From Cydia pomonella (lineage: Eukaryota; Arthropoda; Insecta; Lepidoptera; Tortricidae), in contig NC_084716.1 of NCBI RefSeq assembly GCF_033807575.1, positions 124,001-188,000 on the forward strand: a stretch of DNA of 64,000 nucleotides. Direction: 5' to 3'. The translations under genes were made by a program, and so were the position numbers. Of the stretch, positions 39,895-50,319 are shown piece after piece. Under the pieces are notes generated by a model, which saw nothing but the letters and a program-made list of their open reading frames with translations, had not been told where the DNA came from and did not search any database. The number at the start of each line of letters is the position of its first letter. Positions within the stretch are counted from its first letter, which is position 1.

Positions 39895-40854
39895 ATGGCA
39901 AACATAGCATCACAAGAAGAACTTTTTAGTCAGATTAAAAGACTTCACACTAATCACAAGAAAACTTCGTCAACGCGTTATACAGCAAGCTACTTGAAAA
40001 TACGCATAGAGTCGCTTGAAGAATACTGGAATCAATTCCTTGCTGAACACCGAGAAATTCTTAAGTCTTCAGTAAGCGTCGAAGAGAAAAAGGAGCTGAA
40101 AGCACTCTATAATGATGTTGAAGATTTCTATATGGAGTTCAAGACTAGTTTATTGGAACTGACGGAATCTGTCACAATACAAGAAGGTGCCTCACCTCAC
40201 GTGCCTCATGCATCTCAACCTCAAGTTGTCACAAAGAGTAAACTCCCACCGATAAACCTCCCTTCATTTTCCGGTGATTACCAAGAATGGATGCACTTCA
40301 AGGATTTGTTTATCTCTATGGTACACAATGAGCCAGGTCTGAGTGACATACACAAGCATCATTATTTGAGGTCAAGCTTGAAGGATGAAGCAGAACAAGT
40401 AGTCCGTCATTTCGAACTCACAGCCGCAAATTATGGGAAGGCTTGGAACGCCTTAGTCTGCCGCTACAGCAATGATAGAGTGATAGCTAATACCATACTG
40501 AATCGCCTGCTCAATCAGAAGAAACTCACGTTCGAATGCTCTAAAGGCCTCAAGGATCTTCTTGATACTACAAACCAGTGTCTCAGTAGTCTAGCAAATT
40601 TGCAGATTGATACAACTACTTGGGATTCGATAATCGTGCATATTGTGGTATCCAAGTTAGATAGTGAAACTCACAAAGCTTGGGAGCAATCGCTTGGTTC
40701 ATCTATAGAGTTACCCACGTATAAGAAGCTCACATCATACTTAGAGGGACGATTCAGAGCGATGGAAATGGTACAAGCGACACAGAAGAAAGATAAGAAA
40801 GAGACCACATTTCAACTACCAGCTACTGCACCTAAAATAAAGAATGTGAAATAA
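39895..40854 (+). CDS. BEL/Pao Gag (319 aa)
   Basis: Begins MANIASQEELFSQIKRLH, with a helical N-terminal region, then LPPINLPSFSGDYQEWMHF, the signature of the BEL/Pao gag core (DUF1759 family). The core continues through HHYLRSSLKDEAEQVVRHFE to an abrupt TAA at 40852-40854. The zinc knuckles normally at the Gag C-terminus are not in this frame; they appear in the +1 frame directly after it. Gag would form the particle that packages element RNA. Confidence 0.85.
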   Translation: MANIASQEELFSQIKRLHTNHKKTSSTRYTASYLKIRIESLEEYWNQFLAEHREILKSSVSVEEKKELKALYNDVEDFYMEFKTSLLELTESVTIQEGASPHVPHASQPQVVTKSKLPPINLPSFSGDYQEWMHFKDLFISMVHNEPGLSDIHKHHYLRSSLKDEAEQVVRHFELTAANYGKAWNALVCRYSNDRVIANTILNRLLNQKKLTFECSKGLKDLLDTTNQCLSSLANLQIDTTTWDSIIVHIVVSKLDSETHKAWEQSLGSSIELPTYKKLTSYLEGRFRAMEMVQATQKKDKKETTFQLPATAPKIKNVK

Positions 40855-43800
40855 AGAATCTTTCACCGCTGAAGTTGATACGGAATGCACATATTGTAAG
40901 AAAAGTCACTACATCTGCCACTGCACGGAATTTGCACAACTCGGCATAGATCAACGCAAAGAATTTGTAAGAAACAACAACTTATGCTTCAATTGCCTTG
41001 TCAAAGGACATTCCATACGGAATTGTAGACAAGCCACAACATGTAGAACCTGTAATCGCAAACACCATACGCTTTTACACCACCAGAGTATAACTGCGAA
41101 TACAGTCACTATGGAGAAACCCACAGAACCTGATGACACACAAACCAAGCAACTCACAAGTCTGAAGGTCTCACAAAGAGGAAAACAAGTGATATTAGCC
41201 ACAGCACAGATATGCTTGAAAGATAGCAGTGGTTCTCTCGTACAACTCAGAGCCCTTATTGACCAAGGCTCACAAGGAACCTTCATTACGGAGTCTGCAG
41301 TGCAACTACTGCGACTGAAGAAGACTTTGCAGCCAGCTAATATCACAGGTCTCGAAGATCAAGCGTCATTGCCACGACACGTCGTTAACTTAGATATTTA
41401 CTCACCGATAGACACTCACTATATAATGCAAGTTAACGCTCACGTACTCTCGAAGATAAATGGTTGGTTACCCTCAAAGGAGTTTGACATCTCACAATGG
41501 CCTGCCCTGTCCCAATTGCAACTAGCGGATCCTCACATGCAATCGCCGGGACCTATTGATGTTCTACTGGGCGCCGAGGTCTATGCATTTATTTTGCTAG
41601 ACGGACTTCACAAATATAACGATGACAAGCTTATAGCACAAAACTCGAAACTCGGATGGTTTGTCTCTGGAGCGTCTAAATCACGAAGTGATCTGCCACC
41701 TCACAATATTGTAGCTCACCACGCACTCATCGAGGTAGATCAACTCCTACGCAAATTCTGGGAGACTGAAGAGTACAAGCCACATGAGAAACCGATAACA
41801 CATCTTGAAAAACAATGTGAAGAGCACTATAAAGAAACCCACTATAGACAAGATGATGGACGATATGTCGTACGATTACCTTTTAAAGATGATCACGAAA
41901 ATAACTTAGGCGACTCTCGACAGATCGCATTACAGAGACTAATGCACATGGAGAAAAGATTCGCAAACAAGCCTAAATTTCAGAAGGATTATGCGGACTT
42001 CATCGATCAATATCAGAAGCTGAATCATCTAGAAGATGTAGACCCACAACATAAGCCAACTCACAAAGTCTATCATCTCCCCCACCACGCTGTGATAAGA
42101 GAATCCAGCAGCACAACAAAGCTTCGCGTGGTCTTTGATGGAACTGCACAGCCGTCAAATGGCTCATCTCTGAACGACGAGTTACTTATTGGACCATCAC
42201 TATTACAAGACTTGCGAGATCTCATTGTTCGTTGGCGTACTCACAAGATTTGTCTGCTTGCTGACGTAAAGCAAATGTATCGCCAGATACTCGTCGCTAA
42301 AGAAGATGTTGACTATCAGCGCATACTGTGGCGCTCATCTCCACAAGATGAAATCGTCGAGAAACGTTTGTTAACTGTGACATATGGTACGTCATGTGCT
42401 CCGTTCCTCGCTATTCGCACATTGAAGCAGCTTGCACAAGACGAAAAAGAGCAATTCCCAGACTTAGTTGAAATTATAAGTAATGACTTTTATATGGATG
42501 ACTTACTCACTGGTGCGAATGACGTGGAACAAGCAACTAAGTTACAGAGTCGTATCACACAAGCTATGGCAAAAGGGAAATTCGAAATGCACAAATGGGC
42601 ATCCAACAGTCCTGACGTGTTGAAGAATATTCCTAGTTCGGAAAAAACTAATCAACCAAGTGTCGAGATTAAGCTTGATGATACCATCAAAGCTTTAGGT
42701 ATCAAATGGAACTCACATCACGATGTCTTCGAACTTAAGGTAGATATTTCGGAACCCACAGAACGCTTCACCAAAACGTCAGTACTGTCGGACATAGCTA
42801 AATCATATGACCCTTTAGGTTTTTTAGGGCCTGTGATTATCACTGCAAAAATGTTTTTGCAAAAACTTTGGTTGAGTGGTATTGGTTGGACAGATGAACT
42901 TCCTCTCGAACTTGCTACAGAGTGGTCAAGCTACAGGGACCAGCTCTGTCACATGCCAATCTTGTATTTAGATCGTTGGGTTCACACACAATTTGACGGC
43001 AAGGAAAGAGTGGAAATTCACGGGTTCAGTGATGCCTCTTGTTTAGCTTACGCTGCTGTTGTTTACTTACGAGTTATCACGCCCCACGGAATTCACGTGT
43101 CACTTGTCATTGCTAAAACAAAAGTGGCACCAGTAAAACAAGTCTCCGTCCCACGATTGGAACTGTGTGGCGCGGTATTGCTCTCGAAGTTACTCAAAGA
43201 TGTTCAGCACAGTCTTCGTTTGCCCGAAGAATCTGTATTTGCGTGGACTGATTCAATGATTGTCTTAGCGTGGCTTCGAAGAAACCCTAGCACTTGGAAA
43301 ACGTACGTAGCTAATAGAGTCACTGAGATTGTTAATAATGTAAGTAGTGGCCGGTGGCACCACATAAAATCGGCAGAAAACCCTGCAGACGTTGCGTCGC
43401 GTGGCATTCGTCCCGATCTGTTTAAAGACTGCGAGTTGTGGTGGCGCGGACCAACTGTACTTCACCAAAAGAATGATTTTGATAATTGTCGCTCACTTTC
43501 TCTCGACATACCAACAACACAACTAGAAGCCAAAGAAAATTCGAAAGGAAATGGTAGTAAGATAGTAGCACTTCAAGCTGGTGTATCGAATGAGAGTGAT
43601 GATCGACTTACATATTTGGCTAGATACTCTACTCTGACAAAATTGATTCGCGTTACAGCATACTTACTGCGATTTGTAAAGCTGTGTAAAGCACACATTG
43701 ATGTAAAAATGAATCAGATAGTTCCTGAGACTTTTCCTCAGCATCTTACAGTTACCGAATTGAGATATGCCACAAAAGTTTGCATTCGACTCTCTCAGGA

Positions 43801-45118
43801 GTTTTGGTTTCAGGAAGAGTTACGAATGCTGAGAAAAGGCCAAAGGCTTCCGAAATCTGATGTTTTGACCCCACTTGCCCCGTTTATAGACGAAAATGGC
43901 ATTATTCGAGTTACTGGTCGTATACGTAATGCAAATGTTAATTTTGATACAAAGTCATCTGTCGTTCTAACCTCGAAATGTCACTTAGCTGTTTTGATTG
44001 TGAATGATGCTCATATTCATTGTTTGCACGGAGGTCCTCAACTGACTCTGAATGGAATTCGTTGCAAATACTGGATAATCGGTGCTAAAAATTTAGTTAG
44101 GAAAGTTGTTCATAAATGCATCCCTTGTTTCAAACAGTCTGCAACACCGATCAATCAATTGATGGGTCAGTTACCTGCGTGTCGTGTAATGCCAGATAAG
44201 CCCTTCCGTAAAAGTGGAGTGGATTTTGCTGGTCCAGTCCAGTTAAAATTGTACCCAGGTAGATGTCAACGTACATGTAAAGCCTACATTGCTTTGTTTG
44301 TTTGCACCGTGACCAAGGCCATTCATTTAGAACTTGTGAGTGACTTGTCCACGGCTGCTTTTATTGCCGCCTTTCGTCGTTTCACTTCTAGACGCGGTCA
44401 TTGTAGTGATCTGTGGAGCGACTGTGGTACCAACTTCATCGGAGCGTCTAAAGAGCTTGACACCATGTTTAGGAATAGGAACTCAGAAGTAGTTGGAGAA
44501 ATATCTGAGATTTTGGCAAATGACCAAACTACATGGCACTTTATTCCTCCTGGCTCACCACATTTTGGTGGACTCTGGGAAGCCGGCGTGAAGTCGATCA
44601 AGTCTCACCTTAAGCGTGTAATCGGACAAACTCTTCTCACGTTCGAAGAGTATTCTACACTGTTGACTCAAGTGGAGTCTTGTGTAAATTCTCGGCCACT
44701 AACTCCCATCAGTAATTCTATTGATGATGCTTCTCCAATTACACCGGGACATTTTCTTATAGGCGAAGCTCCTATCACTGTTCCGGAAGAAAGTCTCGCC
44801 ACTGTGCCAGTATCCCGTTTGGATCGGTGGCAATTGCTCCAAAGGATGTTGCAATCGCTTTGGACTCGTTGGAGTTCTGAGTATTTAACAACACTACAAA
44901 ACCGGTATAAATGGACCGTTACTAATCCTGATCCTGATATTGGAACAGTAGTTTTGGTCAAGGATGAAAGACTCCCTCCCGGAAAGTGGTTGTTAGGTCG
45001 TATAATAGATAAGCATCCTGGTAGAGATGGTTTAACACGAGTGGTTACGTTGAAATTAAAGAATGGTACTTTTCGAAGACCCATTGCTAAAATTTGCCCT
45101 CTACCTCTGGATTCTTAA
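40850..45118 (+). CDS. BEL/Pao zinc knuckles plus Pol polyprotein
   Basis: The frame opens at 40850, one base out of step with gag, and stays open to the TAA at 45116-45118. The first ATG is at 41111, but before it the frame encodes zinc knuckles (CTYCKKSHYICHC, CFNCLVKGHSIRNC, CRTCNRKHH). Then come a protease (ALIDQGSQGTF), an RT with YMDD at 42491-42502 (Peptidase_A17/RT region), an RNase H (GFSDASCLAYAAVVY), an H2C2 zinc finger, an integrase core with its three acidic residues in VDFAG, SDCGTNF and WEAGV, and a C-terminal domain (LPPGKWLLGRI). Pol either follows a frameshift from gag or starts internally at 41111. All catalytic motifs look intact. Confidence 0.92.
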   Translation, partial: NKESFTAEVDTECTYCKKSHYICHCTEFAQLGIDQRKEFVRNNNLCFNCLVKGHSIRNCRQATTCRTCNRKHHTLLHHQSITANTVTMEKPTEPDDTQTKQLTSLKVSQRGKQVILATAQICLKDSSGSLVQLRALIDQGSQGTFITESAVQLLRLKKTLQPANITGLEDQASLPRHVVNLDIYSPIDTHYIMQVNAHVLSKINGWLPSKEFDISQWPALSQLQLADPHMQSPGPIDVLLGAEVYAFILLDGLHKYNDDKLIAQNSKLGWFVSGASKSRSDLPPHNIVAHHALIEVDQLLRKFWETEEYKPHEKPITHLEKQCEEHYKETHYRQDDGRYVVRLPFKDDHENNLGDSRQIALQRLMHMEKRFANKPKFQKDYADFIDQYQKLNHLEDVDPQHKPTHKVYHLPHHAVIRESSSTTKLRVVFDGTAQPSNGSSLNDELLIGPSLLQDLRDLIVRWRTHKICLLADVKQMYRQILVAKEDVDYQRILWRSSPQDEIVEKRLLTVTYGTSCAPFLAIRTLKQLAQDEKEQFPDLVEIISNDFYMDDLLTGANDVEQATKLQSRITQAMAKGKFEMHKWASNSPDVLKNIPSSEKTNQPSVEIKLDDTIKALGIKWNSHHDVFELKVDISEPTERFTKTSVLSDIAKSYDPLGFLGPVIITAKMFLQKLWLSGIGWTDELPLELATEWSSYRDQLCHMPILYLDRWVHTQFDGKERVEIHGFSDASCLAYAAVVYLRVITPHGIHVSLVIAKTKVAPVKQVSVPRLELCGAVLLSKLLKDVQHSLRLPEESVFAWTDSMIVLAWLRRNPSTWKTYVANRVTEIVNNVSSGRWHHIKSAENPADVASRGIRPDLFKDCELWWRGPTVLHQKNDFDNCRSLSLDIPTTQLEAKENSKGNGSKIVALQAGVSNESDDRLTYLARYSTLTKLIRVTAYLLRFVKLCKAHIDVKMNQIVPETFPQHLTVTELRYATKVCIRLSQEFWFQEELRMLRKGQRLPKSDVLTPLAPFIDENGIIRVTGRIRNANVNFDTKSSVVLTSKCHLAVLIVNDAHIHCLHGGPQLTLNGIRCKYWIIGAKNLVRKVVHKCIPCFKQSATPINQLMGQLPACRVMPDKPFRKSGVDFAGPVQLKLYPGRCQRTCKAYIALFVCTVTKAIHLELVSDLSTAAFIAAFRRFTSRRGHCSDLWSDCGTNFIGASKELDTMFRNRNSEVVGEISEILANDQTTWHFIPPGSPHFGGLWEAGVKSIKSHLKRVIGQTLLTFEEYSTLLTQVESCVNSRPLTPISNSIDDASPITPGHFLIGEAPITVPEESLATVPVSRLDRWQLLQRMLQSLWTRWSSEYLTTLQNRYKWTVTNPDPDIGTVVLVKDERLPPGKWLLGRIIDKHPGRDGLTRVVTLKLKNGTFRRPIAKICPLPLDS

Positions 45119-45283
45119 CTATCTGTTAAGAAGTTTAATGTGTTTTAGTTTTGAAGAATAGCTCTATTTGAGTTTCACTATGTAATTTAACCTTATTATT
45201 ATTGATTCATGTTTTCACGTGCTGTTTACTTCACTATTCTTGGTTTGTTTTATTTACATGGATCTTTATGAAGGACAAGTCGT

Positions 45284-45299
45284 CCTTGGGGGCCGATAA
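45284..45299 (+). other. Polypurine tract region before 3' LTR
   Basis: The purine-rich gggggccgataa lies immediately before the TGTT start of the 3' LTR, where plus-strand DNA synthesis is primed in LTR elements. The tract is short and impure. Confidence 0.5.
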
Positions 45300-45497
45300 T
45301 GTTAAATGTAGTATGTTTAGTTTTTATAGTTGCCCAATTTCACAGTAGATGTCGCTGATCTATCGGCTACTTCACGCTATTAAGATTTTTCTACAGCCCC
45401 TTATAAGGTAAATTTGGTTTCGGAATAAATGAGTATTAAGTTGTCAAGTGAAGTGTTTCATTACAAAAGGTAGGAAGTGCAGTGCAGGGAGTGAACA
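45300..45497 (+). repeat. 3' LTR
   Basis: 198 bp, base-for-base the same as the 5' LTR in my reading, followed by the target duplication taaac. Confidence 0.95.
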
Positions 45498-45502
45498 TAA
45501 AC

Positions 45503-46597
45503 AGACACCAATTTTGTATAACAATCGAGAAAAGATTTTCTATTGAAAACATTCATATGTATTGCATAAATAAAAAAGAAACGTATTATGTGTAATAACA
45601 CTAATAACATTTAAAGTTTTTATTTATGAGCAATAACTTTAAATAATATGATGTGTAATTAATTGAATTAATTACTTAGATAAACCATTAAGTAGGTACC
45701 TAGATAATGTAAGAAAATGGCGGAAAAATTGTTCGCGTGAACTTGTGTCTACATTCTGTTTTTTTGTGTTTCGAATAGATATATAAAGCCCGACCAGAAT
45801 TAAATATATGATCATTGTCAAGAGGGCGCTGTTATTCTCATGTAGAGGGTGACAGTTCAGCTTAGTATGAACATGTTCAGTCAGGTCAGGATTTAAACAA
45901 TCTTGGCTTGACGTGTGTCTTCATTGAAAAAACGTTTTTAAAAATTAGTAACTATTACTTATAAAAGCAAAATAAAGTAAATTATTATATATTGATTTAT
46001 AATTGTTACATATTTGCCGTGACCAATAATTTTTTTTTTTTTTTTTAATAAAAATACACATCATGGTCATGATATATCGCTTACCTTAAGTACAATGATT
46101 TTCGTTTTTATCAAAATGCAAGCAATATAAGCAATATGAGCAGTGATCGGTTATTTGGATTCTCCCTCGCGGGATATCAAGTAGAAAAGTTAATATAGAT
46201 ACGACAGTTTCCCGCGATACCGAACAAACCGTACAAAAATAAAACAATTTTTATATTATCTCTAAGGAATTTTTTACTCTTACATGGCAACCAGTTGAGA
46301 CAAAAACTGTTATTCTTTTCCTAATCTCAACATTTTATTCAAAGCAAAATATATTAAAACCTCCACAAAGTATTAGCTTATATATCTGTCATGATGGAAA
46401 AAATACTTCAAAATCTTGACATTGAAATTTCATTATTTTCTCTGGATTTCAGTTCTAATTATTTTTGGTGAGCAATAAAACCATTTGACACTGTGGACAT
46501 TGTTTTTCTCGAACTACCTCTCAGTAGAAAGAAGTGTAATTGAGTTTTTGATAACGAATTCATTTATTCAAACAATTAACCCGTAGTAACTATATAT
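45503..46597. other. Intergenic, no recognised feature
   Basis: AT-rich, with a T-run near 46030. No gene supported. Confidence 0.4.
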
Positions 46598-46755
46598 TAG
46601 CTGATAGACACGCGTACTTACTCGCCGAACTTTTATCCAAACGGTACAAAATGTGCCGCTTTGGAGGCAGCGAATGAGCTGTCAGTGTAAACACTTGTGC
46701 TCATTTGCTCGATTTAGACAAAAGAACGGTGAGTAAGTACTCGTCTATCAGCTAC
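46598..46755. mobile_element. MITE with about 30-bp inverted repeats
   Basis: tagctgatagacacgcgtac at the left pairs with gtactcgtctatcagcta at the right; the adjacent ttactcgccg/cggtgagtaa also pair. Non-coding. Confidence 0.75.
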
Positions 46756-46929
46756 TTAGATGTTTTAAAGTGTAATAAAATAAACACATTGTATTTTTTT
46801 GCCTTTTCTAACAACATAAAGCCCGGATTCTCGGGGCATATCCATACTAACATAATGATTGAGGTCGTTCACCCCATGTCGAATCCAAAAAACCGATCAC
46901 TGAATATGAGCTATTGAAAAAGATCGTAT

Positions 46930-47300
46930 CGTTGAGGGGTCCTTGAGGGTCCTTGTCACACTTGGTCACATGTTGCAAACCTCACCCCCCCTGATGTGCC
47001 GCCACATTTATGACAATTTTGTTTTCAACGAAATCGGCAATACTAATAGGTATTAATATTTTAATAAAAAAAATATTTTAGATAAAAGAAATATTACTAA
47101 TTTCATAACACAAAACCAATAAGGAAAGAAAAGTACACGAACAAAAACGATCTTCCAAAATAAAGTGACGTCACAAAGTTTGTGACTCCCCCTCCCTCTT
47201 ATCATGACAACATGTCACATTTTCTTGACCCCCCTCCCATCCCTAAACGTGTGACGTAATTTATCTTCCATAAATTACGACACACGTTTAGGGGTGCCTA
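46930..47300. repeat. Lepidopteran dispersed repeat
   Basis: Contains ccttgtcacacttggtcaca, gtgacgtcacaaagtttgtg and cctaaacgtgtgacgtaatt, recognisable pieces of an abundant lepidopteran repeat. The end has a self-complementary patch, taaacgtgtgacgtaattta with taaattacgacacacgttta. Confidence 0.55.
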
Positions 47301-47648
47301 AATAAAACTCATAATAGCTGATGTATGTAAAACTCTTCTAAAAGAAGAAAACTCTATAAAAATAATAAATCGGTACGTAATTTATAATACTCAAGCCTTC
47401 AGCTATCTAATATACTTATATAGTTAATAGTAGGTCCCTCGGAGAACAATTCTTTCACGTCGATATAATGCCCTGACAGTGGCTCTTGGTCTACCCGTGG
47501 TGGACCTGGACAATTAGTGCAACGTCATACCTAATATTCAGCGTCGATGGACCTGCGTATGAAAATACTGTCTCAGATAGTCACAAAACTAATTGATCCT
47601 CATCAATATCTCCCATACACCGTAACTGCATAATATTAAAGTTCGCTA

Positions 47649-48346
47649 TCAGCGCGGCTCCATAGGCTCGGAGCCGGCGCGAGGCGCAGTCGGCACGAGC
47701 TCGGCGGCGGCGGGCTCGTCCGGCGGCTCGGGCAGCGCGTCGCGCTTGCGCCGACGCCGGAACTCGAGGAACTGTCGGCCTAGCCGCTCGTCTAGCACGT
47801 CGGGCCGCCGCCGCTCGCTGGAAACCGAGCCGCGTGATGGCGGCGCCGTGCTTGCTTCCTCTTCGTTCTCCTCGTCCACTTCCTGGAAAACACATGTCAG
47901 GTTGTCAAAAAAAGTTTCACTCGTCTAATTATACATTTATTTCGTCCGAACTCTTAGTTAATAACTTACGTAACTATATCAGATACACATGTTAGTTAAT
48001 AGACACTGATAAAATGTAGACATTGATCAGATTTATGCAAAGACAGTACAGTAGCGAGCAAGTATCAAAATAATTAGGTATTACAAGACGATCGGTCTAT
48101 TAATTAATGGACAGTGTGTATTAGGTGTAGGTATTCTTATAAACCATGCACAGAAACTGATGGAAAAACATAGCAAGAGCAAAATCCTCTATTCTCAATG
48201 TTTGTATTTTTATAAAGTTTTCATTTTCTTACCTTAATCTCCGCAAAGGTAACAGGCATGGTGCGATGCCTGACGCGCACGCCGCCGCGCCGCGCCCGCC
48301 GACCGCGTGCCAGCGCCGACGCCGCTGCCGGGTACACCGCCTCCAT
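47649..48346 (-). CDS. Unrecognised small protein, two coding exons (115 aa)
   Basis: Minus strand. Coding exon 1 is 48346-48233 (ATG at 48346-48344) with donor GTAAGA; coding exon 2 is 47882-47649 with acceptor TTTTCCAG and stop TGA. Both are in phase 0. The protein has a basic, Arg/Ala-rich N-terminus, then MPVTFAEIKEVDEENEEEAS across the splice junction, a Ser/Arg stretch, VLDERLGRQFLEFRRRRKR and a Pro/Glu-rich end. No signal peptide, membrane segment or known domain; probably largely disordered. The reading is supported by good splice sites, the phase match and an acidic run across the junction. A second frame (47895-47581) is also open through exon 2, because the DNA is GC-rich. I do not recognise the family. 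Confidence 0.5.
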
Positions 48347-48880
48347 AAGGTGTACTGAAAACAAGATATAGATTGCTGCGCCTTGGTCTTGTAGGGTCCA
48401 CATTATGTAATATGTTCGCAATAAATGCTTTGAAGTGGCGAAGATAGCGAAATGGTCAATGGCAACAACTCCTCATATTAGGTACTTCTTTGTGTGTTAA
48501 GACTGAAAAATGACATCACATAAGTTGTATTTCTTTTCACTTGATTCTAAGTTATTTAATGACTAACTTGACTCTGTTATGGATAGAGACATAAATTTCC
48601 GAAATATGATTCCCTGAAGCACGTAAAGCTAGTTTAGACATCGCATGCAATTTTCATTACATTATGGTATCTGATCAAACTTTTTAATACAGTTTACCGT
48701 AAATTGCATGCAAGTTCTTGCTAGTCTACGCCTCACTTGCTTCTATTATCTTAGCTAAGCGCAATTTATCCGTCTTTCAATTTCAAACCACAGTTTGCAC
48801 CTAGCACAACTTGGTGCAGATTCATATAACTATATACTTAGTCAGTTATTGAATTAGGTAACTGTCTGATATCATCTTAC

Positions 48881-48918
48881 CGACCGTAATTCCGAGAACA
48901 TGAGTGAGCTGTTAGCGA
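48881..48918 (-). other. Candidate 5' untranslated exon of the small minus-strand gene
   Basis: Minus-strand sequence after a TATA box ends ...TTACGGTCG with a good donor GTAAGA (48880-48875). The next acceptor (TTTTCAG at 48361-48355) opens the exon with the start codon at 48346. An upstream ATG (MFSELRS) here is out of frame with the main protein. The exon start is only estimated. Confidence 0.4.
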
Positions 48919-48944
48919 ACGGAGTGGTAGTGACGTGGATCGTT

Positions 48945-48952
48945 TATTTATA
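48945..48952 (-). promoter_or_regulatory. TATA box of the small minus-strand gene
   Basis: TATAAATA on the minus strand, about 30 nt upstream of a CAGCTCACTCA segment that could hold the start site and about 65 nt upstream of the splice donor. No experimental support. Confidence 0.45.
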
Positions 48953-48959
48953 CTGAATG

Positions 48960-50319
48960 CTGCATTTCTCGTCATTCCGACTCATTCTTATTTTAATTGC
49001 CTATAGCTGTATCTCTGCTCATAAATCGTTTAGGATGATGGAGCAGTTGTACGCTCGCTAATTATATGTCGCATAATATCCTAATCTTTCTTGTGGCGGC
49101 AGGCATACGGTCGGACTCATGATATAGATAGCTAAACATTTTTAGATCTTAATTTTTTATTGGCATATTTATTAAAAATTAATTCAAAATTCAAAAATGG
49201 ATTCTGCAAGTAGGCCTCAAGGGCTCTTTTACTAGCATATCTATCACGCGTTGTTATGACAAAGTACTATCTATGGCTTACAGTGACTTCTGGGGCTGTA
49301 AGTTTAGTATATCGTAAAAATTATGCTCCCTCTATCTATGTCAATGTCATAGAGTCACGTAGGTTCAGAATCTTTTGATTACGAGAGCAGATACGAGAGT
49401 AGGAAGGCGTGCAGTATTAACTAGTCACTTCAACCAACTAATGAAGTACCTAGTTAATGGAATGGCTCTGAACAATACTCAAAAGTAACTTTACGATTCT
49501 TGTGCGATTACTGTATTCGATATGCGATGCACTTACCAATTGAAAGGACGTTTCCTCACAACCTCAAGAGCCCTTAGTATTGCAGGCTTTCGGCCTCCAC
49601 TGCGCGCGCGCGGCAGCTGCGCACGCGCTGACACGCCGCGTCCTGGCCCACTTGGCAGCGCCGGCGCGGGGGCGCGGCGCCACAACCGCCACGCCTGCTC
49701 GAGAGGACTGACACACCACCAGCTTTAAACTTCAACCACAATTTCTCTGAAAGCACCAAACGCGATTCTTGTTGCTGATAAGATCACTGCTAATCGTCCG
49801 TCTGTTATTTTGCCCGAGAAATCTGAATGTATTGGTGTGACCGCGATCCAGCGGAGCTGGCGGCTCGCCAACCCGCCCGCCCGCGCCGCGCCGCCGGTAA
49901 ACAAACGCGATGCGAAATGCTTTATAAACAAAACGGGGCAACCACGCCACGCAAACGCGGAAAGTGAATAAATACTTACAGGTTATTTATAATCCGACAA
50001 GTCATCTTAATCAGAAGTGATATATCGCACGTCATTGCAGCGACTCTAGCGCTGCCGCCTCGGTGCGGACGCTGCGCCATTCTACTTAACACCGAAGTTT
50101 TACTCACCATAATAGTTCCAACTGTTGCAAGATGCTTCTGATGTGAATGGCATTTGCAATCAATGATTTATAATTCAAGATAGGTTATAAGCGTTCCAAA
50201 ATTGAAGCGCTTCCATTGTGACAAATTGTACAAGTTGCCTTTAGTGGCTTTAGTCGCGCCTAGGCAAGCGAGAAATGTGCACGTGCTAACTAGCTCCCAC
50301 AGCGAAAGAGAAAGAGACT
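48960..50319. other. Intergenic with two GC-rich patches
   Basis: 49575-49720 and 49845-49905 are strongly GC-rich, with overlapping short frames on both strands but no recognisable protein. They could be promoter-associated CpG-rich DNA or old exons; neither can be shown here. Confidence 0.3.

Larger units (their letters stand above)
39363..45497 (+). mobile_element. Complete BEL/Pao LTR retrotransposon
   Basis: 6,135 bp bounded by two 198-bp LTRs that read as identical, with a 5-bp duplication taaac, a primer-binding site, gag, pol and a purine-rich tract before the 3' LTR. LTR identity indicates a very recent insertion in the sequenced genome. It lies 3.4 kb downstream of the rk stop, in the same orientation. 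Confidence 0.95.

Noticed and set aside
41111..45118. Pol read as an independent gene starting at 41111
   Set aside because: The zinc knuckles lie upstream in the same frame, so the coding region must begin before this ATG or be joined to gag.
47581..47895. 104-codon alternative minus frame
   Set aside because: Arg/Ala-rich, while the overlapping frame fits the splice phase and has more protein-like composition. Kept only as a note in the gene entry.
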